This document shows positions 40,019 to 49,392 of a stretch of DNA of 64,000 nt, piece by piece. A program made the translations under genes and the position numbers. Origin of the DNA: an uncultured Lachnoclostridium sp. GTDB taxonomy: Bacteria > Bacillota > Clostridia > Lachnospirales > Lachnospiraceae. Location of the stretch: contig CALWLW010000003.1 of assembly GCA_944381625.1 (NCBI GenBank), positions 62,001 through 126,000 of the forward strand. Direction: 5' to 3'. Every line of letters starts with the position of its first letter. Positions within the stretch are counted from its first letter, which is position 1. Under the pieces are notes generated by a model, which made no database searches, was not told the origin of the DNA, and saw only the letters and a program-made list of their open reading frames with translations.

Positions 40019-41074
40019 ATGTTTATGTTAAATAATCGAAATAAAAGATGGATCGGAGGCATGGGCGCGCTGCTCATGGGAGCCGCAGTGGTATGCGTAC
40101 CCATGGACGCGCAGGCGTCCGGAGCGCTGGGAAGCAGCAGCCAGATTGGTATTTCCGCAGATCTGGAAGCGGTGGAGGATACCTCGGTCCTGGAAGTGGC
40201 GATGAACGATATTGTGCTGGATGAGTTTAATCTGGACACTTACTCTAATCTGGGCATTGTGACCGTTTCCGAAGGGAAGGTCAATATCCGCGAGACCCCG
40301 TCCACAGACGGCAAGATCGTGGGCAAGATCGGCAAAGACGCAGGATGCGACGTGCTGGGCGAGGAAGGCGACTGGCTGCACGTGAAATCCGGCGAAGTAG
40401 AAGGCTACATCAAAGGAGAATATGTGCTGACCGGCACGGACGCGCTGCAGCAGGCATCCACGCTGATGAAAAAAGTGGCGAAAGTTTCCACCAACGGCCT
40501 GAAAGTACGGACGGAGCCGAACACGGAGTGCGAGATCCTGGATATGGTGGGTTCCGGGCAGAGCTTCGAGGTGCTGGAGGAACTGGACGGCTGGGTGCGG
40601 ATCGACCTGGACGGGGAGACCGGATATCTTTCCACTGATTATGTGGAAGTGGGCTGCCAGCTGGACGAGGCGCTGACCATCTCCGAGCTGCTCTATGGAG
40701 AGGGTGTATCCAATGTACGCGTGGCGATCTCCGACTACGCGAAGCAGTTCATCGGCAATCCCTACGTATGGGGAGGCACCAGCCTGACCAGAGGCGCGGA
40801 CTGCTCCGGTTTCGTACTCTCTGTTTTCCGTAACTACGGCATCAGCCTGCCGCACTCCTCAAGGGCGCAGGCGAACTGCGGAACGACCATCAGCACCAGC
40901 GAGCTTCTTCCGGGCGACCTGGTATTCTATGGAAACGGTTCCCGCATCAACCATGTGGCGATCTACGCAGGCGGCGGCCAGGTGGTGCATGCCAGCAACG
41001 CCCGCGTGGGCATTACCATTTCCAACGTGAACTACAGAACGCCTGTGAAGGCGGTCAGACTCCTTCAGGACTAG
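40019..41074 (+). CDS. Secreted SH3b-NlpC/P60 cell-wall hydrolase
   Basis: The 351-residue protein has a signal peptide (about residues 1-32, ending near DAQASG), two bacterial SH3 domains (about 75-140 and 150-215, each with the pattern VNIRETPS / LKVRTEPN) and a C-terminal NlpC/P60 cysteine peptidase. Catalytic Cys is in RGADCSGFVLSVF and His in NHVAIYAGGGQVVHAS. Such enzymes cleave gamma-D-Glu-diamino acid bonds in peptidoglycan stem peptides. It is monocistronic, with a promoter upstream and a terminator downstream. Confidence 0.93.
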   Translation: MFMLNNRNKRWIGGMGALLMGAAVVCVPMDAQASGALGSSSQIGISADLEAVEDTSVLEVAMNDIVLDEFNLDTYSNLGIVTVSEGKVNIRETPSTDGKIVGKIGKDAGCDVLGEEGDWLHVKSGEVEGYIKGEYVLTGTDALQQASTLMKKVAKVSTNGLKVRTEPNTECEILDMVGSGQSFEVLEELDGWVRIDLDGETGYLSTDYVEVGCQLDEALTISELLYGEGVSNVRVAISDYAKQFIGNPYVWGGTSLTRGADCSGFVLSVFRNYGISLPHSSRAQANCGTTISTSELLPGDLVFYGNGSRINHVAIYAGGGQVVHASNARVGITISNVNYRTPVKAVRLLQD

Positions 41075-41113
41075 TCCCGAAGGAAGCATTTGGCCGGTAA
41101 ATATTGAGATTTT

Positions 41114-41152
41114 ATCCTGCGGCAAGGGTCAGATCCCGCCGCAGGATTTTTT
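41114..41152 (+). terminator. Rho-independent terminator after the NlpC/P60 gene
   Basis: A 10-bp stem (ATCCTGCGGC / GCCGCAGGAT) runs into T6. The 160 bases after it, up to the next gene, are AT-rich and hold no clear consensus promoter that I can see. Confidence 0.88.
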
Positions 41153-41317
41153 GTTATCAATCTGCGTATTGAATTGTAGCGGAAAATATGATATCTTTTT
41201 ATTTATGTTGGAATAGCATGCGTTTTTATGCGTTGGGTACATTATTAATTTAAATTGATAAAGTGGTAGCGGATGAATGAACGCATGGAAGTACAGTGGA
41301 AAAGACGAGAGGGAATC

Positions 41318-42334
41318 ATGAAGCAGTCGGAGACAATATTGGAAATCAAAGACCTGTGTGTGGAATTTCAGACGGTGGAGGGCAAGGTGCAGGCCGTGGA
41401 CCATCTGAGCTACACACTGCATAAAGGAGAGAAGCTGGGCATTGTGGGGGAGAGCGGAAGCGGTAAGAGCGTGTCTTCCCTGGCCATGCTCCAGCTGATC
41501 CCGAACCCGCCGGGACGTGTGACCGGAGGGGAGATCCTGTACAAAGGACAGGACCTGGTCAGGCTCTCCGAGAAAGAGATGCAGAAACTGCGTGGGAACG
41601 AGATCTCCATGATCTTTCAGGAGCCCATGACGTCCCTGAACCCCATCATCCAGTGCGGAAAGCAGATCGCGGAGTCCCTGCGCCTGCACCGGGGGATGAA
41701 TAAAAAAGAAGCCATGCAGGAAGCGGTGCGCATGATGAAAGAGGTGGGGATCGCCAATCCGGAGATCCGCGTCCATGAATATCCTCATCAGATGTCGGGC
41801 GGTATGCGTCAGCGTGTGATGATCGCCATGGCACTGGCCTGCCGTCCCCAGATTCTGATCGCGGACGAGCCGACCACGGCCCTGGATGTGACGATTCAGG
41901 CGCAGATTCTGGACCTGATCCGGGATCTGAACAGGGAGACGGGGACCGCGGTCCTGTTCATCACGCATGATCTGGGTGTGGTCAGCGAACTGTGTGATAC
42001 GGTGATCGTCATGTACACGGGGCATATTGTGGAGCAGGCCCCGGTAAAAGACCTGTTCCGGGATCCGAAGCATCCGTATACTGTGGGACTTCTGAACGCC
42101 ATCCCTTCCATCACAAAGGACCGGAAGCCCCTGCAGACCATCGAGGGGATGGTACCCAACCCCACGGAGCGGGTGGAAGGGTGCAGCTTCTGGCCCAGGT
42201 GCCCCCATGCGTCGGAGCGGTGCAGGAAGCAGGAGCCTCCGGTGACCGGCCTGGGCGAAGACCGGCTGGTCAGATGCTGGCTGTACGCCGGGGAAGAAGG
42301 GAAGGAGGGGGATTCGGACGATGCCGGAAAATGA
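41318..42334 (+). CDS. dppD: Dipeptide/oligopeptide ABC transporter ATPase (DppD/OppD)
   Basis: The 338-residue ATPase energises peptide import. Walker [10 protein letters not shown], signature MSGGMRQRV, Walker [13 protein letters not shown] and the C-terminal oligopeptide-transporter cysteine motif ([14 protein letters not shown]) are present. ATG 41318 follows GAGAGGGA; an upstream ATG at 41273 has no ribosome-binding site. It opens a five-gene ATPase-ATPase-binding protein-permease-permease operon. Confidence 0.92.
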   Translation: MKQSETILEIKDLCVEFQTVEGKVQAVDHLSYTLHKGEKLGIVGESGSGKSVSSLAMLQLIPNPPGRVTGGEILYKGQDLVRLSEKEMQKLRGNEISMIFQEPMTSLNPIIQCGKQIAESLRLHRGMNKKEAMQEAVRMMKEVGIANPEIRVHEYPHQMSGGMRQRVMIAMALACRPQILIADEPTTALDVTIQAQILDLIRDLNRETGTAVLFITHDLGVVSELCDTVIVMYTGHIVEQAPVKDLFRDPKHPYTVGLLNAIPSITKDRKPLQTIEGMVPNPTERVEGCSFWPRCPHASERCRKQEPPVTGLGEDRLVRCWLYAGEEGKEGDSDDAGK

Positions 42335-43292
42335 AAAAGGGACGCTTTTGAAAGCGGATCAGGTAAAAGTACATTTTAAAGGAAAGAACCAAAGATCCGG
42401 TACGGTGAAAGCCGTGGACGGCGTGAGCCTGGATATCCGGAGGGGAGAGACATTCGGCGTGGTGGGCGAGAGCGGCTGCGGGAAAAGTACGCTGGGGCGG
42501 ACGCTGATCCGCCTGATCGATCCTACGGACGGCCATATTTATCTTGAGGGAGAAGATATTTCCAGACTGAAGGGCGCGGGGCTCAAGGAGATGCGCCGGA
42601 AGCTGCAGATCATCTTCCAGGACCCGTCGGCCTGTCTGAACCCGCGCCGGACCGTGCGCCAGATCCTGATGGAGCCCTTTGAGATCCACGGGATGGATAA
42701 AGGAAAAGACGCGGAGGAGCGGATCATGGAGCTTCTGCAGCTGGTGGGGCTGGACGCCTATCATCTGAGCCGCTATCCCCATGAACTGTCCGGCGGGCAG
42801 AAGCAGAGGATCGGGATCGCCAGGGCCCTGGCCCTGAAGCCGGATCTGATCGTGTGCGACGAGGCGGTTTCCGCGCTGGACGTGTCGGTGCAGGCCCAGG
42901 TGCTGAATCTTCTGCAGGAGCTGAAGGAGAAGCTGGGACTGACCTATTTCTTCATCTCCCACAACCTGAACGTGGTCTACCAGGTCAGCGACCGGGTGGG
43001 TGTCATGTATCTGGGCAAGATGGTGGAGGTGGCCGACTATGACCAGCTTTATGAGAAACGTTATCATCCCTATACGGAGGCGCTGCTCTCGGCTATCCCC
43101 CAGGTCAATCAGGAGGATCAGAAAGAGCGGATTCATCTGGAAGGGGAGGTTCCAAGCCCCACGGACCCGCCTTCGGGCTGCAGGTTCCATACCCGCTGTC
43201 CCAAAGCCTGCGAGCGGTGCCGGACAGAAGAGCCTGCGCTTCGGGAGATCGCGCCGGGGCATCAGGTGGCCTGCCATCTGTATGACGCGTAA
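42321..43292 (+). CDS. dppF: Dipeptide/oligopeptide ABC transporter ATPase (DppF/OppF)
   Basis: The 323-residue second ATPase of the transporter has Walker [12 protein letters not shown], signature LSGGQKQRI, Walker [13 protein letters not shown] and the C-terminal [14 protein letters not shown] motif. Its start overlaps the end of dppD by 14 bases, so translation is coupled. Confidence 0.94.
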   Translation: MPENEKGTLLKADQVKVHFKGKNQRSGTVKAVDGVSLDIRRGETFGVVGESGCGKSTLGRTLIRLIDPTDGHIYLEGEDISRLKGAGLKEMRRKLQIIFQDPSACLNPRRTVRQILMEPFEIHGMDKGKDAEERIMELLQLVGLDAYHLSRYPHELSGGQKQRIGIARALALKPDLIVCDEAVSALDVSVQAQVLNLLQELKEKLGLTYFFISHNLNVVYQVSDRVGVMYLGKMVEVADYDQLYEKRYHPYTEALLSAIPQVNQEDQKERIHLEGEVPSPTDPPSGCRFHTRCPKACERCRTEEPALREIAPGHQVACHLYDA

Positions 43293-43295
43293 AAA

Positions 43296-43373
43296 GGAGA
43301 GACTGCCAGCGAGCTGGCGTCTCAACAGATTTGAGGAGATACTGCCAGCGAACTGGCGTCTCAATAGATTTAA
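43296..43373 (+). repeat. Two tandem 39-base leader repeats before the binding-protein gene
   Basis: Copies at 43296-43334 and 43335-43373 differ at only a few bases. Each contains GGAGA and a small hairpin (GCCAGC-GA-GCTGGC in copy 1, GCCAG-CGAA-CTGGC in copy 2). They lie between dppF and the solute-binding protein and could set mRNA processing or translation level of the more abundant binding protein. Confidence 0.8.
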
Positions 43374-43385
43374 GGAGGTTTTGTT

Positions 43386-45035
43386 ATGAAAAAGAAACTT
43401 TTGGCTGCGATGCTGTGCCTGGCCATGGCGCTTGCCACCGTCGCCTGCGGAAGCAGCGACACGGCTGACACCAGCGAACCGGCAGCAGAGGGAACGACGG
43501 AGGATACTGCTTCCGGTGACGCCGCAAACAGCGGCTCCAGCACGGTAGTGGTGGCTATGGGATCCGGTTTCTCCACTCTGGACCCGGGATATGTATATGA
43601 GAAATATCCGCCGCTGATCATGAACGCCTGCTATGAGAACCTGTTCAAGTTCTACAGCAACGACGGTGCTCCGGAACCGTGTCTTGCGGATACATATGAG
43701 TTCTCCGAGGACAACCTGACGCTGACGGTGAACCTGAAGCAGAACGTGACGTTTGCCAGCGGCAATCCCATGACTTCTGCGGACGTGGCGTTCAGCATCA
43801 ACCGCTGCAAAAATCTGCAGGGCAACCCGGCATTCATCTGCGATACCATTGAGAGCATCGAGACTCCGGATGATTACACGGTGGTATTCCATCTGACCCA
43901 GCCGGACAGCGCGTTCCTCTCCAAACTGACGTACAGCTCCCTGGCGGTGCTGGACAGCGAGGTAGTGAAGGCCAACGGCGGAACCGACGCGGAGGATGCG
44001 TCTTCTGTGGATACGGCTCAGGATTACCTGAACACCACCAGCGCAGGTTCCGGTATGTATGTGATGACCAGCTACATCCCGGATCAGGAGGTTGTGCTGG
44101 AGAAGAACCCCAACTACTGGGGCGAGGCTACCAATGTGGATAAATACATCATCCGCATCCAGCCGGATTCCAATACCCAGATGATGACGCTGTCCACCGG
44201 CGACATCGACGTGGCCATGAACATGACCGACGACACCATGGCGGAGCTGGAAGGACAGGAGAATGTCCAGATCGTCAACGGCGCTACCAAGACCGTGGGC
44301 TTCGTGATGATGAACATGAATGAAGAGTACGGCGGCCCGGTATCCGACCCGCTGGTACAGCAGGCGATCCGCAAAGCACTGAATTACACGAACTTCCAGA
44401 CCATCTGCGGTGATGGTTCCATCACGCCCTATTCCCTGATCCAGTCCGGTTTCATGGGAAGCAAAGGAGAGAGGGACGCGAACTACACCAACGTGGAGGA
44501 AGCAAAGGCGCTTCTGGCCGAGGCAGGCTATGCGGACGGATTTGATATCGATATGACTGTGTGCGACCTGGATATGGAAGGCATCCTGCTGACCGACCTG
44601 GCTCAGCTGGTAAAATCTGACCTGGCGCAGATCGGCATCAACGTGAACATCGTATCCCAGCCCTGGGCTGCAGGCTACGGCGACGCATACCGCGACGGCA
44701 CCCTTGGATTTACTGTTATGTACTGGGCGACCGACTACAACGATCCCAACGTGCAGATCGAGTTCCTGCCGGGCAAGACCGTGGGCGTGCGCGCAGGCTG
44801 GAGCGAAGACATGAATCCGGAACTGGCGGCGCTGTATGACGAGGCGATGAACGCCACCGATAACGACGCGCGTGTCGCAGTGCTGGAGGAGATTCAGGAC
44901 GCCATGTATGAGGATGGCCCGTTCATCTTCGTGGTGCAGGCGCCGGCTCATATCGCGTACAATACCAGACTGGAAGGCGTAGCGATCTCCGATCCGTATT
45001 CTCTGGATCTGACCCTGATCAATATTGCAGAATAG
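43386..45035 (+). CDS. dppA: Peptide-binding lipoprotein of the ABC transporter (SBP family 5)
   Basis: The 549-residue extracellular binding protein has a lipoprotein signal peptide with lipobox ATVAC, a Thr/Ser/Ala-rich linker to about residue 55, then a full SBP_bac_5 domain (PLIMNACYENLFKF; DNLTLTVNLKQNVTFASGNP; FAYWATDYNDPN-like region as TVMYWATDYNDPN). TAAGGAGG precedes ATG 43386. Ligand type, peptide versus other, cannot be read from sequence; the adjacent peptidase favours peptides. Confidence 0.93.
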   Translation: MKKKLLAAMLCLAMALATVACGSSDTADTSEPAAEGTTEDTASGDAANSGSSTVVVAMGSGFSTLDPGYVYEKYPPLIMNACYENLFKFYSNDGAPEPCLADTYEFSEDNLTLTVNLKQNVTFASGNPMTSADVAFSINRCKNLQGNPAFICDTIESIETPDDYTVVFHLTQPDSAFLSKLTYSSLAVLDSEVVKANGGTDAEDASSVDTAQDYLNTTSAGSGMYVMTSYIPDQEVVLEKNPNYWGEATNVDKYIIRIQPDSNTQMMTLSTGDIDVAMNMTDDTMAELEGQENVQIVNGATKTVGFVMMNMNEEYGGPVSDPLVQQAIRKALNYTNFQTICGDGSITPYSLIQSGFMGSKGERDANYTNVEEAKALLAEAGYADGFDIDMTVCDLDMEGILLTDLAQLVKSDLAQIGINVNIVSQPWAAGYGDAYRDGTLGFTVMYWATDYNDPNVQIEFLPGKTVGVRAGWSEDMNPELAALYDEAMNATDNDARVAVLEEIQDAMYEDGPFIFVVQAPAHIAYNTRLEGVAISDPYSLDLTLINIAE

Positions 45036-45064
45036 ATTTCCTTTGGGAAATTACCGCCTGTACC

Positions 45065-45187
45065 GGAGAGTCCGCGCAATGCGGACTCTCCCTTCAGGAC
45101 GGCGGCCCGGCGGGTCCTGCCGTGAATGCAGGGATTTCCTGTGCTGACGGAAAGATCCGGCGAGACGGACAGTTTTTTTACTGTCCG
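45065..45187 (+). other. Cluster of three stem-loops between the binding-protein and permease genes
   Basis: First, GGAGAGTCCGC (45065-45075) pairs perfectly with 45081-45091 around a 5-base loop. Second, AGGAC (45097) pairs with GTCCT (45114-45118). Third, CGGACAGT (45166-45173) pairs with ACTGTCCG (45180-45187) around six T residues. None ends in a U tract, so they more likely protect the upstream binding-protein message and lower permease expression than stop transcription. Confidence 0.6.
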
Positions 45188-45228
45188 TGTCCGGCAAGAG
45201 ATTTTCAAAAGAAAAAGAGAGGTGCTGT

Positions 45229-46248
45229 ATGGAACAGTTGAAATTTATAGGGAAGAGGCTGGTATACCTGGTGGTCATGCTGCTGGGCGTGGCCACGCTG
45301 GTATTTATTCTGACCAAATTGATACCGGGCGACCCTACTGTGGCGAATCTAAGCCAGAGGGCCCTGAACGATCCGGAGATCGTGGCGGCGTACAAGGCCA
45401 GATATGGACTGGATAAACCGGTGATCGTCCAGTATTTCCTGTATATCAGGAATCTGCTGCAGTTTGACCTGGGTACGTCCATCCGGACCAACAATCCTGT
45501 GCTGTCCGAACTGATGCGCTGTTACCCGGCTACCATCGAGCTGGCCCTGTTCGCCATCATCATCGCCGCGGTGCTGGGTATCCTGTTTGGCATCGTCTCT
45601 GCTATCCGCAGGAACAGTATCCTGGATCAGCTGGTCCGTGCAATCTCCGTGACTGGCGTCAGCATTCCCAGCTTCTGGTTCGCCCTGCTGATGCTGTATT
45701 TCTTCTATTATAAACTGCACATCTTTCCGGGGCCGGGACGCCTGAGCAACAGCTTTTCTCCGCCTGCCACGGTGACGGGGCTGTATGTGATCGACAGTCT
45801 GCTGGAAGGCAATCCGGCAAAAGCGCTGGACGCCCTCAGTCATCTGATCCTGCCGGCGCTGGTTCTGGCCATGTTTACCATGGGCCTGATTACCAGGACT
45901 ACCCGTTCCAACCTTCTGGATGTGATGTCCACAGATTATATCCGCACGGCCAGGGCCAAAGGACTTGGCCAGGCAAAGCTGATCCTGCGCCATGCCCTGG
46001 GCAATGCGCTGATCCCCGTCCTCACTGTCATCGGCCTGGGTCTGGGCAACCTCCTGGGCGGCATGGTGCTGGTGGAGACCATCTTCAACTGGCCGGGCGT
46101 GGGTCAGTTCGCCTATGAGTCGGTCATGTCGGCGGACTACCCGTCCATCATAGGTGTGGCGCTGCTGATTGCGCTGAACTATATGGTGATCAATACGGTG
46201 GTGGACATCCTGTACGGACTGATCGACCCGAGAGTGAGGTGTAAGTAA
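45229..46248 (+). CDS. dppB: Peptide ABC transporter permease DppB
   Basis: The 339-residue membrane protein has about six hydrophobic segments and the ABC-permease EAA-type loop (YIRTARAKGLGQAKLILRHALGNA). ATG 45229 follows GAGAGGTG; an earlier GTG at 45187 lies inside a hairpin. Ends overlapping dppC. Confidence 0.93.
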   Translation: MEQLKFIGKRLVYLVVMLLGVATLVFILTKLIPGDPTVANLSQRALNDPEIVAAYKARYGLDKPVIVQYFLYIRNLLQFDLGTSIRTNNPVLSELMRCYPATIELALFAIIIAAVLGILFGIVSAIRRNSILDQLVRAISVTGVSIPSFWFALLMLYFFYYKLHIFPGPGRLSNSFSPPATVTGLYVIDSLLEGNPAKALDALSHLILPALVLAMFTMGLITRTTRSNLLDVMSTDYIRTARAKGLGQAKLILRHALGNALIPVLTVIGLGLGNLLGGMVLVETIFNWPGVGQFAYESVMSADYPSIIGVALLIALNYMVINTVVDILYGLIDPRVRCK

Positions 46249-47084
46249 TGTTGCGCTCTGTGAAAAAGCTTTTTAAATCCAATTATCTGTTTACGCTGGG
46301 CGTAATTATCTGCGCGGCCTGGATTCTGGCGGCCATCCTTGCGCCGGTCATCGCGCCCTATGATCCCATTGCCCAGGATCTGACGCTCCGGCTGCAGGCT
46401 CCGTCTGCGGAACACTGGTTCGGGACGGATACCTTTGGGCAGGATATTTTCAGCCGCGTGATCTACGGCGGGCGGTATTCTCTGCTGGCGGGCTGCCTGA
46501 CGGTGGTGCTGGCCGGTGTGATCGGCACCTTCTACGGGGCGGTGGCCGGATATGTGGGCGGCCAGGTGGACAACGTGATGATGAGGATCTCCGAGATGAT
46601 CCTTTCCTTCCCGTCTCTGATCCTGGCCATGATCATCAACGCCGTCATGGGTTCCAACCTGTTCAATACCATGTTCGCTCTGGTCGTCGTGGCGTGGCCC
46701 ACCTATGCCCGTCTCATGCGCAGCGTGGTGCTGAGTGTGAAGGAAAATGAATACGTGACCGCGTCCGAAGCGCTGGGCGCGTCAAAATTCCGTATTCTGG
46801 TCAAGGAGATCATTCCCAACAGTATCAGTTCTGTCCTGATCATGGCCACCACGGATATCGGAAACCAGATCCTGATGTTTTCCACACTGAGCTTCCTGGG
46901 CCTGGGCAGCGCTCCGCCCACGCCGGAATGGGGCATGATGGTTTCCGACGGTGTGGACTATTTCAATAAATTCTGGGTAGCCGGCTTCCCCGGACTGGCC
47001 ATCTTTACCATGGCCGTGGGAGCGAACTTCATCGGCGACGGTCTCAGGGATCTCTTGGACCCGAAGCTGAGAAAGCAGTTTTAA
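46248..47084 (+). CDS. dppC: Peptide ABC transporter permease DppC
   Basis: This 278-residue membrane permease has an N-terminal OppC_N-type segment (LAPVIAPYDPIAQDL, HWFGTDTFGQDIFSRVIYGG) and the EAA loop (YVTASEALGASKFRILVKEI). Its ATG overlaps the last base of the dppB stop, so the pair is coupled. Confidence 0.94.
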   Translation: MLRSVKKLFKSNYLFTLGVIICAAWILAAILAPVIAPYDPIAQDLTLRLQAPSAEHWFGTDTFGQDIFSRVIYGGRYSLLAGCLTVVLAGVIGTFYGAVAGYVGGQVDNVMMRISEMILSFPSLILAMIINAVMGSNLFNTMFALVVVAWPTYARLMRSVVLSVKENEYVTASEALGASKFRILVKEIIPNSISSVLIMATTDIGNQILMFSTLSFLGLGSAPPTPEWGMMVSDGVDYFNKFWVAGFPGLAIFTMAVGANFIGDGLRDLLDPKLRKQF

Positions 47085-47171
47085 CCGGCAGCGGGAGGAA
47101 ATCTGTCTGAGCCGCCGGCTGGAAATGTTCTGGCCGGCGGCAAGTAATTTGAGGAAAGAAGGAGATTCTAT

Positions 47172-48251
47172 ATGATAAAACAGAACCGGGCGGATCGGGT
47201 CCTGGACGCCCTGAAGGATATGGGGCTGTCCCAGATGCTGATCGTGGATCCCATGTCCATCTATTACCTGACAGGCGTCTGGGTGGCGCCGTTTGAACGG
47301 TTTTACGGCCTCTGCCTGCGGGCGGACGGACGGCACGCCATGTTTTTGAACCGGCTGTTCCATGTGCCGGGGGATGTGGGCGTGGAAAAGGTCTGGTATT
47401 CGGACACAGACCCGGTGACGGACCTGATTGCGGAACATCTGGACCGGGACGCGGTGCTGGGCGTGGACAAAGATTTAAGAGCCTCGTTCCTGCTCCCGCT
47501 GATGGAGAAAAAAGCGGCGGCGGGCTTTGTGAACGCGTCCATTGCCGTGGACCGCACCAGAGGCGTGAAGGATGAAGAGGAGCAGGAACTGATGCGGACG
47601 GCGTCCCGGATCAATGACCAGGCCATGGCCAGATTCAGGGAACTGATCCATGAGGGTGTGACGGAGAAAGAAGCGGCGGACCAGATGCTGAAGATCTATC
47701 TGGAGCTGGGCGCGGACGGTTTCTCCTTTGAGCCGCTGGTGGCGTTTGGAGCCAACGCGGCGGACCCCCATCATGCGCCTGACAACACAAAGCTGGAGCC
47801 GGGCGACTGCGTGCTGTTCGATGTGGGATGTATCAAAGACGGATACTGCTCGGATATGACGAGAACCTTCTATTATAAAATGGTCAGTGAAGAATACCGG
47901 AAGATCTATGAGACTGTGCGCCGCGCCAATGAAGCGGCCATCGCCAGGATCCGGCCCGGCGTTCCGCTTCGTGAACTGGACGCGGCCGCCAGGGATCTGA
48001 TTGCCGGAGAAGGATACGGCGAATACTTCACTCACCGGCTGGGGCATTTCATCGGCCTGGCTGAGCATGAATACGGGGATGTTTCCTCTGCCAGCGCGTG
48101 GGAAGCGCAGCCGGGCATGATCTTCTCCATCGAGCCGGGGATCTACCTGGCCGGGGATACGGGCGTCCGGGTGGAGGATCTGGTGCTGGTGACAGCGGAC
48201 GGCTGTGAGGTGCTGAACCATTATCCCAAGAAGCTGGAGGTGATCGGATGA
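47172..48251 (+). CDS. M24 family metallopeptidase (Xaa-Pro dipeptidase-like)
   Basis: The 359-residue cytosolic aminopeptidase/prolidase has an N-terminal creatinase-like domain (about 1-125) and a C-terminal pita-bread catalytic domain. Metal ligands sit in LFDVGCIKDGYCSDMTRTF (two Asp), HRLGHFIGL (His) and MIFSIEPGIY and VEDLVLVT (Glu). It follows the peptide transporter by 87 bases and probably cleaves imported proline peptides. Confidence 0.92.
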   Translation: MIKQNRADRVLDALKDMGLSQMLIVDPMSIYYLTGVWVAPFERFYGLCLRADGRHAMFLNRLFHVPGDVGVEKVWYSDTDPVTDLIAEHLDRDAVLGVDKDLRASFLLPLMEKKAAAGFVNASIAVDRTRGVKDEEEQELMRTASRINDQAMARFRELIHEGVTEKEAADQMLKIYLELGADGFSFEPLVAFGANAADPHHAPDNTKLEPGDCVLFDVGCIKDGYCSDMTRTFYYKMVSEEYRKIYETVRRANEAAIARIRPGVPLRELDAAARDLIAGEGYGEYFTHRLGHFIGLAEHEYGDVSSASAWEAQPGMIFSIEPGIYLAGDTGVRVEDLVLVTADGCEVLNHYPKKLEVIG

Positions 48252-48820
48252 ATCCCATCGTAACGCTGCACATGGAGAACGGAGCGAAAGTGGTGATGGA
48301 ACTTCTGCCGGAAGCCGCGCCCAATACGGTGAACAGTTTTCTCTATGCGGCCCTGGGCGGGTACATGGACGGCCACGCCATAGAGCGGATCGTGCCGGGG
48401 AACTGGGTGGATATCAGTTACACGGCCTTTGGACAGGAGGCGTGCCGCTACCTGATCCCCAATGAATTTGCCCTGCATCCGGACATCGAGCCGCTGGATT
48501 CCCACCCCGGCGCAGTGTGCATGGGCGGTTATGGGGACGCGGGCCTGGCAGGCTGTGAATTTTTCTTCCCCCTGCGGGACTGCCCGGAGCATAAAGGCGT
48601 CTATCCGGTGTTCGGGAAAGTCCTGGAGGGCATGGATGAGATCTACCGTCTGGAAAAAGTGGAGACGGAGCCGGTGACAGATTTCCCCATCGAAGGGGTG
48701 GAAGTCAACCGTCCGGTGGAGCCCCAGGTGATCCGGCGCGTGGAGGTGGAACTTTTCGGACAGACCTATCCGGAGCCGGTGCGGGTGCAGAATCCCAAGC
48801 TCCCGCCCTGCTGGAAGTGA
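48248..48820 (+). CDS. Cyclophilin-type peptidyl-prolyl isomerase
   Basis: The 190-residue protein has a cyclophilin fold (EAAPNTVNSFLYAALGGYMDG, YPVFGKVLEGMDEIYRLEKV). Several of the classical active-site residues are replaced (for example no standard FHR motif; HAIERIV instead), so it is a divergent member. Start overlaps the peptidase stop (ATGA), suggesting coupled expression with prolyl-peptide turnover. Confidence 0.85.
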   Translation: MNPIVTLHMENGAKVVMELLPEAAPNTVNSFLYAALGGYMDGHAIERIVPGNWVDISYTAFGQEACRYLIPNEFALHPDIEPLDSHPGAVCMGGYGDAGLAGCEFFFPLRDCPEHKGVYPVFGKVLEGMDEIYRLEKVETEPVTDFPIEGVEVNRPVEPQVIRRVEVELFGQTYPEPVRVQNPKLPPCWK

Positions 48821-48831
48821 GAAAAAACGTC

Positions 48832-48860
48832 TTTACAAAAGAAATAGTTTATGCTATTGT
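48832..48860 (+). promoter_or_regulatory. Promoter of rpsO
   Basis: TTTACA (48832-48837) and TATTGT (48855-48860) are separated by 17 bases. The roughly 85-base leader with GGGTCTGGAGACTCCGACC-like pairing around 48889-48915 could be the usual S15 autoregulatory site, which I cannot confirm. Confidence 0.5.
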
Positions 48861-48952
48861 AATACAGTGTGAAAAGAACCGTCGTTCAGGGTCTGGAGAC
48901 TCCGACCGGCCCTTGATGACAGGTGATTAGACAAGTATAAGGAGGAAAACAC

Positions 48953-49219
48953 ATGATTTCTAAAGAAAAGAAACAGGCGATCATCGCCGAGTATGGACGC
49001 TGTGAAGGCGACACCGGTTCACCGGAGGTACAGGTTGCGATCCTGACCGCAAGAATCCAGGAGCTGACGGATCATTTGAAAGAGAATCCGAAGGATCATC
49101 ATTCCAGAAGAGGACTTCTGAAGATGGTTGGACAGAGACGCGGCATGCTGGCGTATCTGAAGAAGATCGATATCGAGAGATACCGTGCGCTGATCGCAAA
49201 ACTTGGACTGAGAAAATAA
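48953..49219 (+). CDS. rpsO: 30S ribosomal protein S15
   Basis: The 88-residue protein binds 16S rRNA helices 20-22. Family sequence is intact throughout ([35 protein letters not shown]). TAAGGAGG precedes ATG 48953. It is followed by a terminator and then pnp, the classical order. Confidence 0.98.
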   Translation: MISKEKKQAIIAEYGRCEGDTGSPEVQVAILTARIQELTDHLKENPKDHHSRRGLLKMVGQRRGMLAYLKKIDIERYRALIAKLGLRK

Positions 49220-49230
49220 CAGCAGTCATG

Positions 49231-49256
49231 GGGCGGAGGGTTCCTCCGCCCTGTTT
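49231..49256 (+). terminator. Terminator between rpsO and pnp
   Basis: A 9-bp GC stem (GGGCGGAGG / CCTCCGCCC) with a short loop is followed by TGTTTT. A second hairpin (about 49309-49346, CTGAAAAG..GCAAA pairing with TTTGC..TTTTCAG) lies in the pnp leader. Confidence 0.8.
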
Positions 49257-49392
49257 TCGTGCAGAATCCGAACGAAACTCTCATCTGGGAAGATAAATTC
49301 CGAGACCACTGAAAAGCGCAAACGGAGATTTGCTTTTTTCAGTAGTTTCGGTATCTTCTGCAGATGAAACCAGGAAAGGAGATACAGAGAAT

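Noticed and set aside
42270..44951. 893-codon open frame on the minus strand opposite dppF and dppA
   Set aside because: It lies antisense to two strongly supported ABC-transporter genes, has no ribosome-binding site or family sequence, and reflects low stop frequency in GC-rich DNA.
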